Assembly: GCA_900546845.1 (NCBI GenBank)
Contig: UREK01000010.1
Span: 1-64,000, forward strand
Source: an uncultured Eubacteriales bacterium
GTDB lineage: Bacteria; Bacillota; Clostridia; Christensenellales; CAG-138
Direction of reading: 5' to 3'
DNA length: 64,000 nucleotides
This document shows positions 42,921-51,479 of the stretch, one piece after another. Positions within the stretch are counted from its first letter, which is position 1. Every line of letters starts with the position of its first letter. The position numbers and the translations under genes are program-made. The notes beneath the pieces were generated by a model. That model ran no database searches, was not told the origin of the DNA, and worked only from the letters and a program-made list of their open reading frames with translations.

Positions 42921-43865
42921 TTATTTCAGGTTTGCGATGTACTTTTCCGCCTGCATGGCGGCGATCGCCCCGTCCGCGGCAGCGGTGACCACCTGGCGGA
43001 GGCTCTTCACACGCAGGTCGCCCGCAGCGAACACGCCGGGCAGGTTCGTGTGCATGTTGTCGTCCGTCTTAATGTAGCCGTTTTCCATCTCCACCATGCC
43101 TTCATAAAGGCCGGTATTGGGCAGAAGGCCGATGAAGCCGAACACGCCGAACATGCCGTCCTCCTCGTCCGCCTCGATGGTGGTCAGCTCGCCCGTTTTG
43201 GTGTTTTTGACGACCATTTTGGAGAGGATCTCGTCGCCGTCCACCTCGTCCACAACGCTGTTCCAGAGGAAGTGAAGTTTCGGGTTCGCAAACGCCTTTT
43301 CCTGGATGGATTTCGCGGCGCGCAGCTCGTCCCGGCGGTGGATGATCGTCACCTTGCGGGCGAACTTCGTCAGGTACATAGCCTCTTCAACAGCCGCGTC
43401 GCCGCCGCCGACCACGAACACTTCAAAATCCTCGAAAAACGCAGCATCGCACGTCGCGCAGAAGGAGATGCCCTTGCCGACGAACTTGCCCTCGTTCTTG
43501 CAGCCGATGGGGCGCGGGAATGCGCCGGTCGCAAGGATCACGGTCTTTGCCAGGTATTCGTCACCCTTCGCGCCGGTGAGCTTCTTCACTTCGCCGTCAA
43601 GCTCCACGCTTTTGATGGAATCCCGCGCGCGCTCCACGCCGAACTTTTCCGCCTGGGCAGTCATGCGGGCGATGAGCGAAGGGCCGGATTCGCCCTCGAG
43701 CTGCTGGCCGGGATAGTTTTCGATCTCGTTGGTGATGGCGATCTGCCCGCCATCCTGCCCCTTTTCGATGATGAGGGTGCTGAGCCTGGAGCGCCCGGCA
43801 TAGAGGCCGGCAGTCAGGCCGGCAGGGCCTGCGCCCAGGATGATCACATCATAAATCTTGCTCAT
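42921..43865 (-). CDS. trxB: Thioredoxin reductase
   Basis: A 314-residue flavoprotein with N-terminal FAD motif VIILGAGPAGLTAGLYAGR, redox pair CATC in GISFCATCDAAFF, NADPH motif VVGGGDAAVEEAMY and C-terminal GVFAAGDLR. It passes electrons to the adjacent atypical thioredoxin. The start at 43865 follows GGAG at nine bases; an ATG five codons upstream is less likely. Confidence 0.96.
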   Translation of the reverse strand: MSKIYDVIILGAGPAGLTAGLYAGRSRLSTLIIEKGQDGGQIAITNEIENYPGQQLEGESGPSLIARMTAQAEKFGVERARDSIKSVELDGEVKKLTGAKGDEYLAKTVILATGAFPRPIGCKNEGKFVGKGISFCATCDAAFFEDFEVFVVGGGDAAVEEAMYLTKFARKVTIIHRRDELRAAKSIQEKAFANPKLHFLWNSVVDEVDGDEILSKMVVKNTKTGELTTIEADEEDGMFGVFGFIGLLPNTGLYEGMVEMENGYIKTDDNMHTNLPGVFAAGDLRVKSLRQVVTAAADGAIAAMQAEKYIANLK

Positions 43866-43896
43866 TTTACTATGCTCCAAACGGATTTTGGGATAA

Positions 43897-43926
43897 GCCG
43901 CCTGCGGGAGACCCTCCGCAGGCGGC
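43897..43926 (-). other. Intercistronic hairpin between grdB and trxB
   Basis: GCCGCCTGCGGAG...CTCCGCAGGCGGC-type stem of about 12 bp, 8 bases after the grdB stop, without a T-run. A comparable hairpin follows grdA. Confidence 0.6.
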
Positions 43927-43934
43927 AGTTCTTG

Positions 43935-45239
43935 CTACAGTTCGAAGATCGTCTGATCCTCGACCTCGGTCGTGAGCGCCTCAAGCGCACGGGCGACCAG
44001 CTTCTTGCGAAGCGCGTACTCCTCCTCAGCGGGCAGAGCCGGGTTGCCAAGGGGATGCGGGATCGCAATCGTCGGAACGATTCGGTTTGCGCCGACCGTC
44101 ATCGAGATAGGCGTGACCGTGCACATATGCACCACGGGGATGCCCGCCCTTTCGATTTCTTTCACCATCGTTGCACCGCAACGCGTGCAGGTGCCTCAGG
44201 TCGAGGTCATGATGACGGCGTTTACGCCGGCCTGCAGGAGCTTTTGCGCATACTCCGCGGCGAACTTCTTCGCGTTGGCGACGGAAGTGCCGTTGCCGAC
44301 GGTGGTGTAGAAATAATCGTGCAGCTTGCCGATCCTGCCCTCGCGCTCAAACTCGCGCAGCACGTCCACGGGGAGGACGCGGTTCGGGTTCTCGTTGGCA
44401 TACACGGGGTCGTAGCCGCCGTGCGCGGTCTCATAGGTCGCTTCGGTCAGCTTTTCCACGCCCTTGATGCAGTATTCGCCATAGTGGGACGCGGAGGAGG
44501 ATTCGATGTGGTCCGGGTTGCCCTTGGGCACGATGCCGCCGGAGGTGCACAGCGCGACCGTCGCGTGCGCAAGATCCTTCACGGCCGGGTTGGGGGCGAC
44601 GCGGTCGAAGGAGGGCATCGGGTATTCCGTGGTGAACGGCTTGTCGGCAAGCTTCTTGAGGAGCATGTCAACAGCGCGCTTGGAGCCGCGCTCCTTCTCG
44701 AAGAAGTTCACGCGCACGCCGTTGGGCATGTAGCCGTCCTCGCAGGAAGCACCGAGCTTTTCGCCCTTCATCAGCTTGAGCGCGAGCTTTGCCATCACAG
44801 GCGCGGCCTTGCGCATGCCGGCCGCGCTGTTGGCGGTGGGCACGATGAGGAGCTTATCCTTGAGGTCCGCGCCGGGGTTTTCTTCATACATGCCGGTGAG
44901 GACCGGGATGCCGAGTTCTTCCTTCACAGCAAGCGCAACGTTGGCGCAGGCATAGCCATAGCGGCCGGCGTTGAACGCGGGGCCTGCGATGAACAGATCC
45001 GGCTTCTTTTCCTTGACCCATGCGAGGATCTGAGCCTTCGCCTCTTTTTCATGCTCCGCGAAGTGGGAGTCGCCGCAGACGATCGTCGCCACGATCTCCG
45101 CCTCGCCCTTCCAAGCCTGGTTGAACGCGAGGCCGGGGCCTACGAATCCTTCCCGCAGCTCGGGAGCTACGTGCGCCATTTCCTCGCCGCCGATGTTGGC
45201 GAAGAACTGGTTGATGTAATGTACAACACGATAACTCAT
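43935..45239 (-). CDS. grdB: Glycine reductase component B, selenoprotein subunit gamma
   Basis: A 434-residue selenoprotein. The reading frame from ATG 45239 runs to TST-U-GTCTRCGATM, with U at residue 348 (UGA at 44198-44196), the GrdB active site. Together with GrdE it binds glycine as a Schiff base at the pyruvoyl group and transfers the carboxymethyl group to selenium. The N-terminal HYINQFFANIGGEEMAHVAP is typical of the glycine-specific form. It starts 23 bases after grdE. The UGA is not a pseudogene mark because SelA, SelB, SelD and tRNA-Sec are all present. Confidence 0.97.
44173..44198 (-). other. Selenocysteine UGA and SECIS hairpin of grdB
   Basis: After the UGA (44198-44196) and one G, GCACC-T-GCA-CGCGT-TGC-GGTGC forms an 8-bp interrupted stem-loop with a G/U-containing loop. 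Confidence 0.75.
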
Positions 45240-45262
45240 GTTCTCTGCTTTCTCCTTCCCGT

Positions 45263-46555
45263 TTATCTTGCGCTCAGGCGGTTGAAGCCCATCTCGTTGG
45301 TAGCGCCGGTGATGACCTGGAGCTCCGCCTCAATGGAGCCGTCCGGGCGCAGGGAACCGGCGTGGCCGCCGGCGATCTTGTCGACGTAATCGAGCGTGCC
45401 GATGACCTTCTCCATCGGCGGGAGGACGATCACCTCGTTCGCATTGCCGCCGGTGACGACCGCGTCCGCGAGCGGGTCCGCGTCTGCAAGCGACTGGGAC
45501 TTGCCATCCTGCCCAGCGTATTCGTCGGTGATGATGGTGGTCTTGACGCCCATCTGCTCGATCTTCTTCGTGTTCATGATGAGGTCGGTGTCCGGGTTGC
45601 CGAAGCCTTCCTGGGAGACGATCACGCCGTCAAGATCCAAGAGGCGGCAGAGCTTGGCGCTCCAATCGGAGGAACGCTGCTTATCCGCGAGGTACACGTT
45701 CTCGTTGGTGATGATGTTGCAGACGTAGTTGAGCGTTTTGCCGTGCTGCTCGAACAGATCCGCCACCACGGGGTTGTTCTGGTGATGGTAGGTGGTGTTC
45801 TTGTCGCACGCGGAAACGCAGTTGCCGCTGATGATCGCGCCGTCCATGGTCTCCGTCGGGTACAGGATGGTCGTAAGCGAGCGCTTCGCGTCCACGCCGT
45901 AAACATAGGTGTCATGCAGAAGGCCCTGGCTTTGCAGCATGTGGACGTAGCCCACGCGCGGCAGGTTCGGGAACTTCTCGATGCCCTCCTTGACGCCGAA
46001 GGTCTCGAAAGTCTTCGTCTCATCCGGGGTAATGTTGCGGCCGAGTTCGCCCACGAACGTCGCGGCGCGCAGCCCCGCCATGCGGACGGCATGCTCATAC
46101 TCATGCTGATGCACGCCCTCGACCGGCTCGCACACCATCACGAGGTTCAGGAGCTTCGAGAACGGCGTATACTCCGCGCCCGGGCCGCTCATGTCGATGA
46201 TGCCCTCCTGGAAGCCGACGATCTTGCCGGCGGTGACGACCGCCATGCCGCGGAGCACGTGGGTCTTGCCGGAACCAACGGTGTCAACCTTGGCGATGAC
46301 GCCCGGGAATTCGCCGCCGGGGCCCTCGACCTTCACGCGGGGCTCGATGACGTCCTTCACGGGGGTGATGCGGACGCTTTCGCCTGGCTTTGCAATGTCA
46401 AAGCGCGCGGACTTGACACAGGCCTTCACGTCGTCGTCCTCATACACAAAGGCCTTGACCGCGTCGGCGTTGACGAAAAGCGTTCCGTTTTCTACCTTGC
46501 ATTCGTTTGAAAATTGTATGTCCTTGATCTCGATGAAGCCCAATTCCAATTTCAA
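45263..46555 (-). CDS. grdE: Glycine reductase component B precursor (pyruvoyl subunits alpha/beta)
   Basis: A 430-residue proprotein. The motif SGNCVSACDKN places the self-cleavage site between Asn245 and Cys246; the new Cys terminus becomes the pyruvoyl group that binds glycine. I start it at a TTG at 46555: AAGGAGGAGG lies about eight bases before it and MKLELGFIEIKDIQF matches the family N-terminus, whereas the GTG three codons upstream overlaps the ribosome binding site. It is followed by grdB and preceded by grdX at 20 bases. Confidence 0.95.
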   Translation of the reverse strand: MKLELGFIEIKDIQFSNECKVENGTLFVNADAVKAFVYEDDDVKACVKSARFDIAKPGESVRITPVKDVIEPRVKVEGPGGEFPGVIAKVDTVGSGKTHVLRGMAVVTAGKIVGFQEGIIDMSGPGAEYTPFSKLLNLVMVCEPVEGVHQHEYEHAVRMAGLRAATFVGELGRNITPDETKTFETFGVKEGIEKFPNLPRVGYVHMLQSQGLLHDTYVYGVDAKRSLTTILYPTETMDGAIISGNCVSACDKNTTYHHQNNPVVADLFEQHGKTLNYVCNIITNENVYLADKQRSSDWSAKLCRLLDLDGVIVSQEGFGNPDTDLIMNTKKIEQMGVKTTIITDEYAGQDGKSQSLADADPLADAVVTGGNANEVIVLPPMEKVIGTLDYVDKIAGGHAGSLRPDGSIEAELQVITGATNEMGFNRLSAR

Positions 46556-46575
46556 AGCGAACACCTCCTCCTTTT

Positions 46576-46995
46576 TTATTGCTGGTTTTGTATCTTACTA
46601 AGGCCCGCCGCTGCGTCGAATTCCACGGCGCCCGCAAGCAGGGTATAGTCGATCAGTTGGAAATCCCGCTTCACCGCCTCGGTGAGCGTCCGCGCCCGGG
46701 GCGGGAACTTATCCGCCGCGAGGATGCATTCCGCGATGATCCCGGCCTGCTCCGCGGAAAACCCGTGCGGCTCTCGGGAAAGGACGACGGACTTATACGG
46801 CGTTTCGTTGGGCTTGACGCTGCCGGACAGCGGGTGGGTATACAGCGCGTGGCCCGCGTAGATGAGATCCCGCGCCTTCACGAGGATCTCCCGGTACGTG
46901 CATTCCGAGAAAAAACGGATCTCACAGCAGCCCGCCATGCATTGCGCAAGGAGCGGGTTGTTCGTGAGGATCAAAGAATCGCGTGCGTGCTTCAT
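46576..46995 (-). CDS. grdX: GrdX family protein
   Basis: A 139-residue GrdX protein, the first gene after the glycine riboswitch. Family signature: VKARDLIYAGHALYTHPLSG then SVKPNETPYKSV. GrdX is encoded in most grd operons but has no proven function; it is not one of the catalytic subunits. ATG 46995 is preceded by GGGAGGGAG; an ATG 22 codons upstream lies in the riboswitch terminator. Confidence 0.92.
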   Translation of the reverse strand: MKHARDSLILTNNPLLAQCMAGCCEIRFFSECTYREILVKARDLIYAGHALYTHPLSGSVKPNETPYKSVVLSREPHGFSAEQAGIIAECILAADKFPPRARTLTEAVKRDFQLIDYTLLAGAVEFDAAAGLSKIQNQQ

Positions 46996-47034
46996 ACGCT
47001 CCCTCCCTGGCGCCAACGCCCCATTTTTCATGCA

Positions 47035-47089
47035 CAAAAAAACAGAGCAGGCCGCGGGCAACAGAAATTAGCCCTTGCCTGACTCTGTA
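47035..47089 (-). terminator. Terminator controlled by the glycine riboswitch
   Basis: ACAGAGTCAGGC pairs with GCCTG-CTCTGT and is followed by TTTTTTT. The 5' arm contains the 3' strand of the aptamer's closing stem, so glycine binding should prevent the terminator and turn the operon on. Confidence 0.8.
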
Positions 47090-47266
47090 CATAAACCTGA
47101 GAGATTCCCCGCAGCTCGCCGCAGGTTGCGCCTTCGGTGCTTTCGCTTTCCAGAGTTTTGTCGGAATACAGTCCGTTTGCCTGAGATGTTCGCGCCGTGC
47201 CGGCAAGCTGCGGCGCTTATTCCTTCGGCCCCGCCCAACCTGGGGCAGAATCTCCTGTATTCTTCA
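47079..47266 (-). promoter_or_regulatory. Tandem glycine riboswitch
   Basis: Two aptamers in series on the minus strand. The first runs from AATACAGGAGATTCTG through CCGAAGGAATAAG and CATCTCAGGCAAACGGACTG. The second holds GCGAAAGCACCGAAGG and AATCTCTCAGGTTTATG, closing with ACAGAGTC. These are the conserved glycine aptamer sequences. It precedes grdX and the whole glycine reductase operon, a natural target of glycine control. Confidence 0.95.
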
Positions 47267-47316
47267 TCCAAAGCAGATTCAATTTTATTGCAGGGAAGCC
47301 ATCCCCTACGTCTATA

Positions 47317-47345
47317 ACTATACCGCTTTGTATGTAAAATGTCAA
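47317..47345 (-). promoter_or_regulatory. Promoter of the glycine reductase operon
   Basis: Minus strand TTGACA (47345-47340), 17-base spacer, TATAGT (47322-47317). Transcription would begin about 45 bases before the riboswitch. Confidence 0.85.
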
Positions 47346-47402
47346 TCAAAATACGGCATATCATCGGAAAATACAATAGTAATCCCCCTGTCTTTCCAAA
47401 GA

Positions 47403-47438
47403 TGCGCGGAGCGTCCTGTTTTCCGGGCGCTCCGCGCA
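47403..47438 (-). terminator. Hairpin after the RNHCP gene
   Basis: TGCGCGGAGCG and CGCTCCGCGCA form an 11-bp stem with a 14-base loop directly after the stop codon; TCTTTGG follows. Confidence 0.6.
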
Positions 47439-47440
47439 TT

Positions 47441-47875
47441 TCACTTCGATTCGGGTAGTGCGCCGTCGCCGCCCATAAGCGCGGTCATCTCCTCAATGCG
47501 CTCCAGCGGGAACGGCGGCATGCACAGGGGCCTCATGGCGATGCTCATGAGCTTCATCGGGTTGTCGTCCGCCGCCACGCGGTTGGACGAAAGCGCCCCG
47601 CAGCGCCTGCAGCGGTGGACGATCGCCCATTCGCCGCCCTTACGCACCCAGACCGCCACCGGTTCCATCACACCGCCGCAATCCGCGGCCCGGTCGCCCG
47701 GCTCCACATCCACATGCAAGCTCGCAAGGCAGTTGGGGCAATGGTTCCTGTGCGCGCTCCCTGCCCCCGCGGAAACCACGGAGCGGCCGCAGGCCTTGCA
47801 GGTGAAGCTGTCCACACAAGGGTGGTTCTTGTAATAGTTCTTTTCGTATTGCTTCCGTTTGTTTTCACGGTTCAC
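47441..47875 (-). CDS. RNHCP domain protein
   Basis: A 144-residue soluble zinc-binding protein. Two cysteine pairs occur: CKACG and the family signature HRNHCPNC (about 42-49), followed by CRRCGALSSNR near 90-100. RNHCP proteins are short, widespread in Bacillota and of unknown function. Translation starts at GTG 47875; AGGAGG lies nine bases before it. It stands alone, separated from the grd operon by the riboswitch leader. Confidence 0.88.
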   Translation of the reverse strand: MNRENKRKQYEKNYYKNHPCVDSFTCKACGRSVVSAGAGSAHRNHCPNCLASLHVDVEPGDRAADCGGVMEPVAVWVRKGGEWAIVHRCRRCGALSSNRVAADDNPMKLMSIAMRPLCMPPFPLERIEEMTALMGGDGALPESK

Positions 47876-48101
47876 GGTATCTTTCCTCCTAAAGGCAATT
47901 TTGAATTTCCTTTTGGGAGGAATGCGGAAATTTAACGCCTTCCTCCCGGTCAGCGCACAATCTCCTGCTTGATATACTTTTTCAAAAAGCGTTGCTCCTT
48001 CTTTCCGTTTTGCCGGTTTTCGGCTTGTTTATCAGTATCATACCACGCGGCGGGCGGCGTTTCAAGCGCCCCGGCCGCTCCAGCCATACCCGGCTGAATA
48101 C

Positions 48102-48130
48102 AAAAAATCCCCATCGCTTACTGGCTGGGG
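48102..48130 (-). terminator. Terminator of the small ORF after the rhomboid gene
   Basis: CCCCAGCC...GCGATGGGG followed by ATTTTTT on the minus strand, just after the stop at 48138. Confidence 0.75.
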
Positions 48131-48137
48131 CTTTTTA

Positions 48138-48410
48138 TTATCTGCCTTTCCGGAAGGAACCGCCGCCTCGGTATGTGTTTACGATGCAAGTGTAAACCTG
48201 GCCGTATCTTGGGCATTTCAAAACGTGAAAAATAATATCATCGATCCAATGTCCTTCTTCGTCCTTATGTTTGCCTGGTTTGCAGTTGCCGTCGATCAGG
48301 GTGAAGCCGTCGTTTTGGATCAGTTCACTGATAGATTGGATCGTTTTTTCGTATTCTTTAGGCGTATGGAACTCTTTTACCAATTTAATCTGAGAACAGT
48401 AATCGCACAT
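48138..48410 (-). CDS. Small conserved Cys-containing protein (90 aa)
   Basis: A 90-residue protein beginning MCDYC and ending CIVNTYRGGGSFRKG. I recognise the pattern (CxxC start, GHWIDDIIFHVLKC, terminal TYRGGGSF) from short uncharacterised proteins in many Gram-positive genomes. GGGAGT precedes ATG 48410; the frame is open further upstream but that part lies within the rhomboid gene. It may bind a metal through its N-terminal CxxC and the CPRYGQ region. Function unknown. Confidence 0.75.
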   Translation of the reverse strand: MCDYCSQIKLVKEFHTPKEYEKTIQSISELIQNDGFTLIDGNCKPGKHKDEEGHWIDDIIFHVLKCPRYGQVYTCIVNTYRGGGSFRKGR

Positions 48411-48448
48411 TTTTTGCACTCCCGTAATCTCGTGTTTCTCCGGTACGT

Positions 48449-49030
48449 TCAATCTGATTTCTTCAAACCAAGAATCCAACCTATAAATGCTGCTGCTGCG
48501 CCCGCAACAAAGGAAATCAAGTGAAATATGATCGTTGTAGCATTCATAAACGAAAGCACGGGGATATTGCTGACTATCAGGTAGAGAATAAGCCAGTTTC
48601 CACTCCAAGTTCCAAGCTGCAGCTTCGGAAATCCGGGAGTAAGGAATGACATTACCAAGCCAAATCCGCATAACGCAAAGTTATAAGCAGAGCCGCCTAC
48701 ACTTTGCAGTGTATCCCGATAGATGCAGAGAAAGATGATTTGACTTACGACAGCACATGCAGCGCCGATTAACACGAAGCGCACACTTCCGATATGCTGT
48801 TCGTAAAGATAACCGACCCAGAACATTGCGCATACATTTGCAAGCAAGTGAATCAAATTCGTATGGGTCAGCCCGGCGGTAAAATAGCGGTAGTATTCGT
48901 TGCCGATATGAGCGACGCCCGTTCCGCTGAAAAGAGGAGCGATATGATTGGTGGTCACAAGGCACCATACGAGGATCCATACCAGAATAATGAGAATAGA
49001 ACCCCGCATTTTTAAAATTCTATTTTTCAT
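48449..49030 (-). CDS. Rhomboid family membrane protein
   Basis: A 193-residue polytopic protein with six predicted helices. Helix 4 contains GGSAYNFALCGFG, matching the rhomboid GxSx motif with a catalytic Ser, and a later IIFHLISFVAGAAAAFIGW supplies the His. Between them lies HTNLIHLLANVCAMFWVG. This arrangement fits an intramembrane serine protease, though substitutions around the Ser make activity uncertain. ATG 49030 follows TAGGAG; upstream in-frame codons lack a site. Base composition is lower in GC than its neighbours, a possible sign of transfer. Confidence 0.78.
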   Translation of the reverse strand: MKNRILKMRGSILIILVWILVWCLVTTNHIAPLFSGTGVAHIGNEYYRYFTAGLTHTNLIHLLANVCAMFWVGYLYEQHIGSVRFVLIGAACAVVSQIIFLCIYRDTLQSVGGSAYNFALCGFGLVMSFLTPGFPKLQLGTWSGNWLILYLIVSNIPVLSFMNATTIIFHLISFVAGAAAAFIGWILGLKKSD

Positions 49031-49274
49031 TACTTCTCCTATCGCCTGTTTCGAATTTATCTCAAGCGTTCCCGGCAATGCTTTGGGTGGCTGTATGACG
49101 GTCATCACCGCAATGCCGCCAGAGTGACGGACATAGAACCGAATGGCTTTCCGGGCACCAAACGTTTGATCGCTCCACCGCCGTAATTTACCGCCCATCT
49201 GGGAATATAAAATTCAATACAATTATAGCATCAGAATGCGGACTTTTCCACCACCTTAACTCTGCATACGGTTA

Positions 49275-49319
49275 TAAATAAAAACTCTATGTGAATGATT
49301 TCTCAAACACATAGAGTTT
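49275..49319 (-). terminator. Terminator downstream of tRNA-Sec
   Basis: AAACTCTATGTG...CACATAGAGTTT followed by TTTATTT on the minus strand. It would end the selA-selB-tRNA-Sec transcript. Confidence 0.8.
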
Positions 49320-49402
49320 ATCATTTCCCGTTTACCTGGCAAAAGTCATATTTCCCTGAATGCTTCTTTATGACTTATTGCCGTTCTGCAACGGGGATTT
49401 CA

Positions 49403-49499
49403 TGGCGGGAACATGTGGGAATCGAACCCACCTGGGCAGCTCTTCACCACCTGCAACGGTTTTGAAGACCGCGGGGCACACCAGCACCCATCTGCTCCC
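49403..49499 (-). tRNA. selC: tRNA-Sec (anticodon TCA)
   Basis: A 97-base tRNA on the minus strand. It has a GGGAGCAG acceptor start, the anticodon loop CTTCAAA with anticodon TCA, a very long variable arm, T-loop GGTTCGATTCC and encoded CCA. The overall length and the UGA-reading anticodon identify tRNA-Sec. It lies 54 bases after selB in the same direction and may share its transcript. Confidence 0.95.
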
Positions 49500-49553
49500 A
49501 AAGCGTAAGCCATTATAGCACGTCCGCTTTGTGAAAGGCAAGAGGAAACTCTC

Positions 49554-51479
49554 TTATGCCTGCACGGGCGGAAACCCGCGGTTCAGCCGCCGGAAGTCGC
49601 CTTCCTTTTTCGTGATCCCCGTCTTGTCGAAATACTCGAGGACCGCCAGGGCGTATTTGCGGGAGGTGCCGAGCAGATCGCGCATCTGCGCGAGGGTCAG
49701 CGTCTCGTTTTCCGCGAAATGCGCCTGCGCTGCCGCGCAGGCCCGGGCATAAGCGGCGCTGCCATAGCAGATCTGCGGGGAGAGCATTACGAGCTCGCCG
49801 CCGGAAAGCATGCTGTCGAGCACCTGTTTGAGATCCGCGCGCTCGTTCTGCGGGAACGTCGCGGCGACTTCATCCACCGTGGCGGGCTCGATGCCCGCAT
49901 CCGCATAGTATTGGAGCAGCTTTTCACGGATGGCGCTCTGCCTTTTGGTGTAGCGCACCTCGAACTCCGCAAGCGCGTAGCGTTCCCCGGCCCTGCGGAG
50001 GATCCCCTCCCGGCAGAGCGCCGTGAGCAGCGCGTCCGCAACGGCCTGGTCCGTTGCCCGAAACAGCTTCTGCCGCAGCTCCGCCGCCTTCATGCCCGCG
50101 TGCAGCGGGTTCTTTGTGTGGTAGCCGGAGAGGAGCGTTTTGCAGGAAGCGGCCACCTCGTCAAGCGCAGCGGCCGCGATGAAGCGCCCTGGCAGCGGCT
50201 CCACAGCGCGCCCTGCTGCAAGCAGATCCGCCAGCTCCGCCGCAAGCGGTTCCGCGTCGAGTCCAAGTTTCGCGCCAAGCTGCTGCGCCGTCGGGAGCGC
50301 CGCCTTGAACTCTGCGAGCACCTGCGCCACCCGGTCCCCCGCCGTGCCGCTTTCCTTGATTTTAAGCGCCTCGAGGACGGCCGGCACGTTGCGCTTATGC
50401 CGGGTGGGCGCGTCGTCCAGGATCACGCCGCCGCCGATCGTCTCGAGCGGCGAATAAAAGCGGATCACAAAACGGTCTCCGTTCTTCGTAGCGACCGGCT
50501 CCGCCATGCGCAGCTGCGCGTAGCCGCTCTCGCCGGGTTCGAGCGCGTCCCGGTCCAACAGCACCACCTTGGCAAGTACCACCGCCGCGCCGTGGTACAG
50601 ATGCACCTGCATGTCGTTTGTGATCACGCGGCCCGAATCCCGGAGGTTCTGTAGCTTTACATCGAGCATTCGGGATATGCGGACGCTCCCCGGGCGCGCC
50701 ACCGCGTCGCCGCGCCGCACATCCGTCTTTTTGAGGCCAGCGAGGTTCACCGCTACGCGCTGCCCTGCATAGGCCGTGTGCACCGTTTTGCCGTGTACCT
50801 GCAAATTGCGGATGCGCGTCTCTGTGCCGGAGGGCACGAGCTCCGCCGCGTCGCCCTCGTTCATGCAGCCCTCGATGAGCGTGCCCGTCACGACCGTGCC
50901 GAACCCATCCACGGAAAACACCCGGTCCACCGGCAGGCGGAAGGGCACGCGCACGCTCTTTTCCGCCGCCGCGTGCACGAGCGCGTAGAGCGCCTGCTTC
51001 AATTCCGGGACGCCCTCGCCCGTATAGGCGGAGACGGCCAAAATGGGCTTTCCTTCCAGGAAGGAGCCCTTCGCGCGTTCGCGCACCTCCTCCTGAACCA
51101 TCTCGAGCCATTCTTCATCCACCATGTCCTTTTTCGTGATGACGATGAGGCCGTCCCGGATGCCGAGCAGCGTCAGGATATTTAGGTGCTCCACCGTCTG
51201 CGGCATAAAGCCTTCGTCCGCCGCGACGACGAGCATCGCAAGGTCGATCCCGCCTGCGCCGGAGAGCATGTTTTTGATGAAGCGCTCGTGCCCCGGCACG
51301 TCCACGATGCCCGCCTGGGTGCCGTCCGGCCAATCGAGGTGGGCGAAGCCGAGCTCGATGGTAATGCCGCGCTTTTTTTCCTCCGCGAGGCGGTCGGTGT
51401 CAATGCCGGTAAGCGCCTTGATGAGCAATGTCTTGCCGTGATCCACATGCCCCGCCGTACCGATGATGACGTGCTTCAT
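49554..51479 (-). CDS. selB: Selenocysteine-specific elongation factor
   Basis: A 641-residue GTPase. The N-terminus GTAGHVDHGKT is the P-loop, followed by KKRGITIELGFAHLDW and DVPGHERFIKNML; domains 2-3 resemble EF-Tu. The C-terminal ~270 residues consist of winged helices that bind the SECIS hairpin. It delivers Sec-tRNA to the grdA and grdB UGA codons. Its start overlaps the selA stop (ATGA). Length is typical of SelB. Confidence 0.97.
   Translation of the reverse strand: MKHVIIGTAGHVDHGKTLLIKALTGIDTDRLAEEKKRGITIELGFAHLDWPDGTQAGIVDVPGHERFIKNMLSGAGGIDLAMLVVAADEGFMPQTVEHLNILTLLGIRDGLIVITKKDMVDEEWLEMVQEEVRERAKGSFLEGKPILAVSAYTGEGVPELKQALYALVHAAAEKSVRVPFRLPVDRVFSVDGFGTVVTGTLIEGCMNEGDAAELVPSGTETRIRNLQVHGKTVHTAYAGQRVAVNLAGLKKTDVRRGDAVARPGSVRISRMLDVKLQNLRDSGRVITNDMQVHLYHGAAVVLAKVVLLDRDALEPGESGYAQLRMAEPVATKNGDRFVIRFYSPLETIGGGVILDDAPTRHKRNVPAVLEALKIKESGTAGDRVAQVLAEFKAALPTAQQLGAKLGLDAEPLAAELADLLAAGRAVEPLPGRFIAAAALDEVAASCKTLLSGYHTKNPLHAGMKAAELRQKLFRATDQAVADALLTALCREGILRRAGERYALAEFEVRYTKRQSAIREKLLQYYADAGIEPATVDEVAATFPQNERADLKQVLDSMLSGGELVMLSPQICYGSAAYARACAAAQAHFAENETLTLAQMRDLLGTSRKYALAVLEYFDKTGITKKEGDFRRLNRGFPPVQA

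Noticed and set aside
43050..45389. A 779-codon plus-strand open frame opposite trxB and grdB
   Set aside because: It is antisense to two clearly recognised genes, has no family features, and is His/Arg/Ala-rich as expected from mirror frames of GC-rich genes.
49031..49198. N-terminal 56-residue extension of the rhomboid protein
   Set aside because: The internal ATG at 49030 has a strong TAGGAG site and fits the family N-terminus; the extension lacks a site and is probably untranslated.
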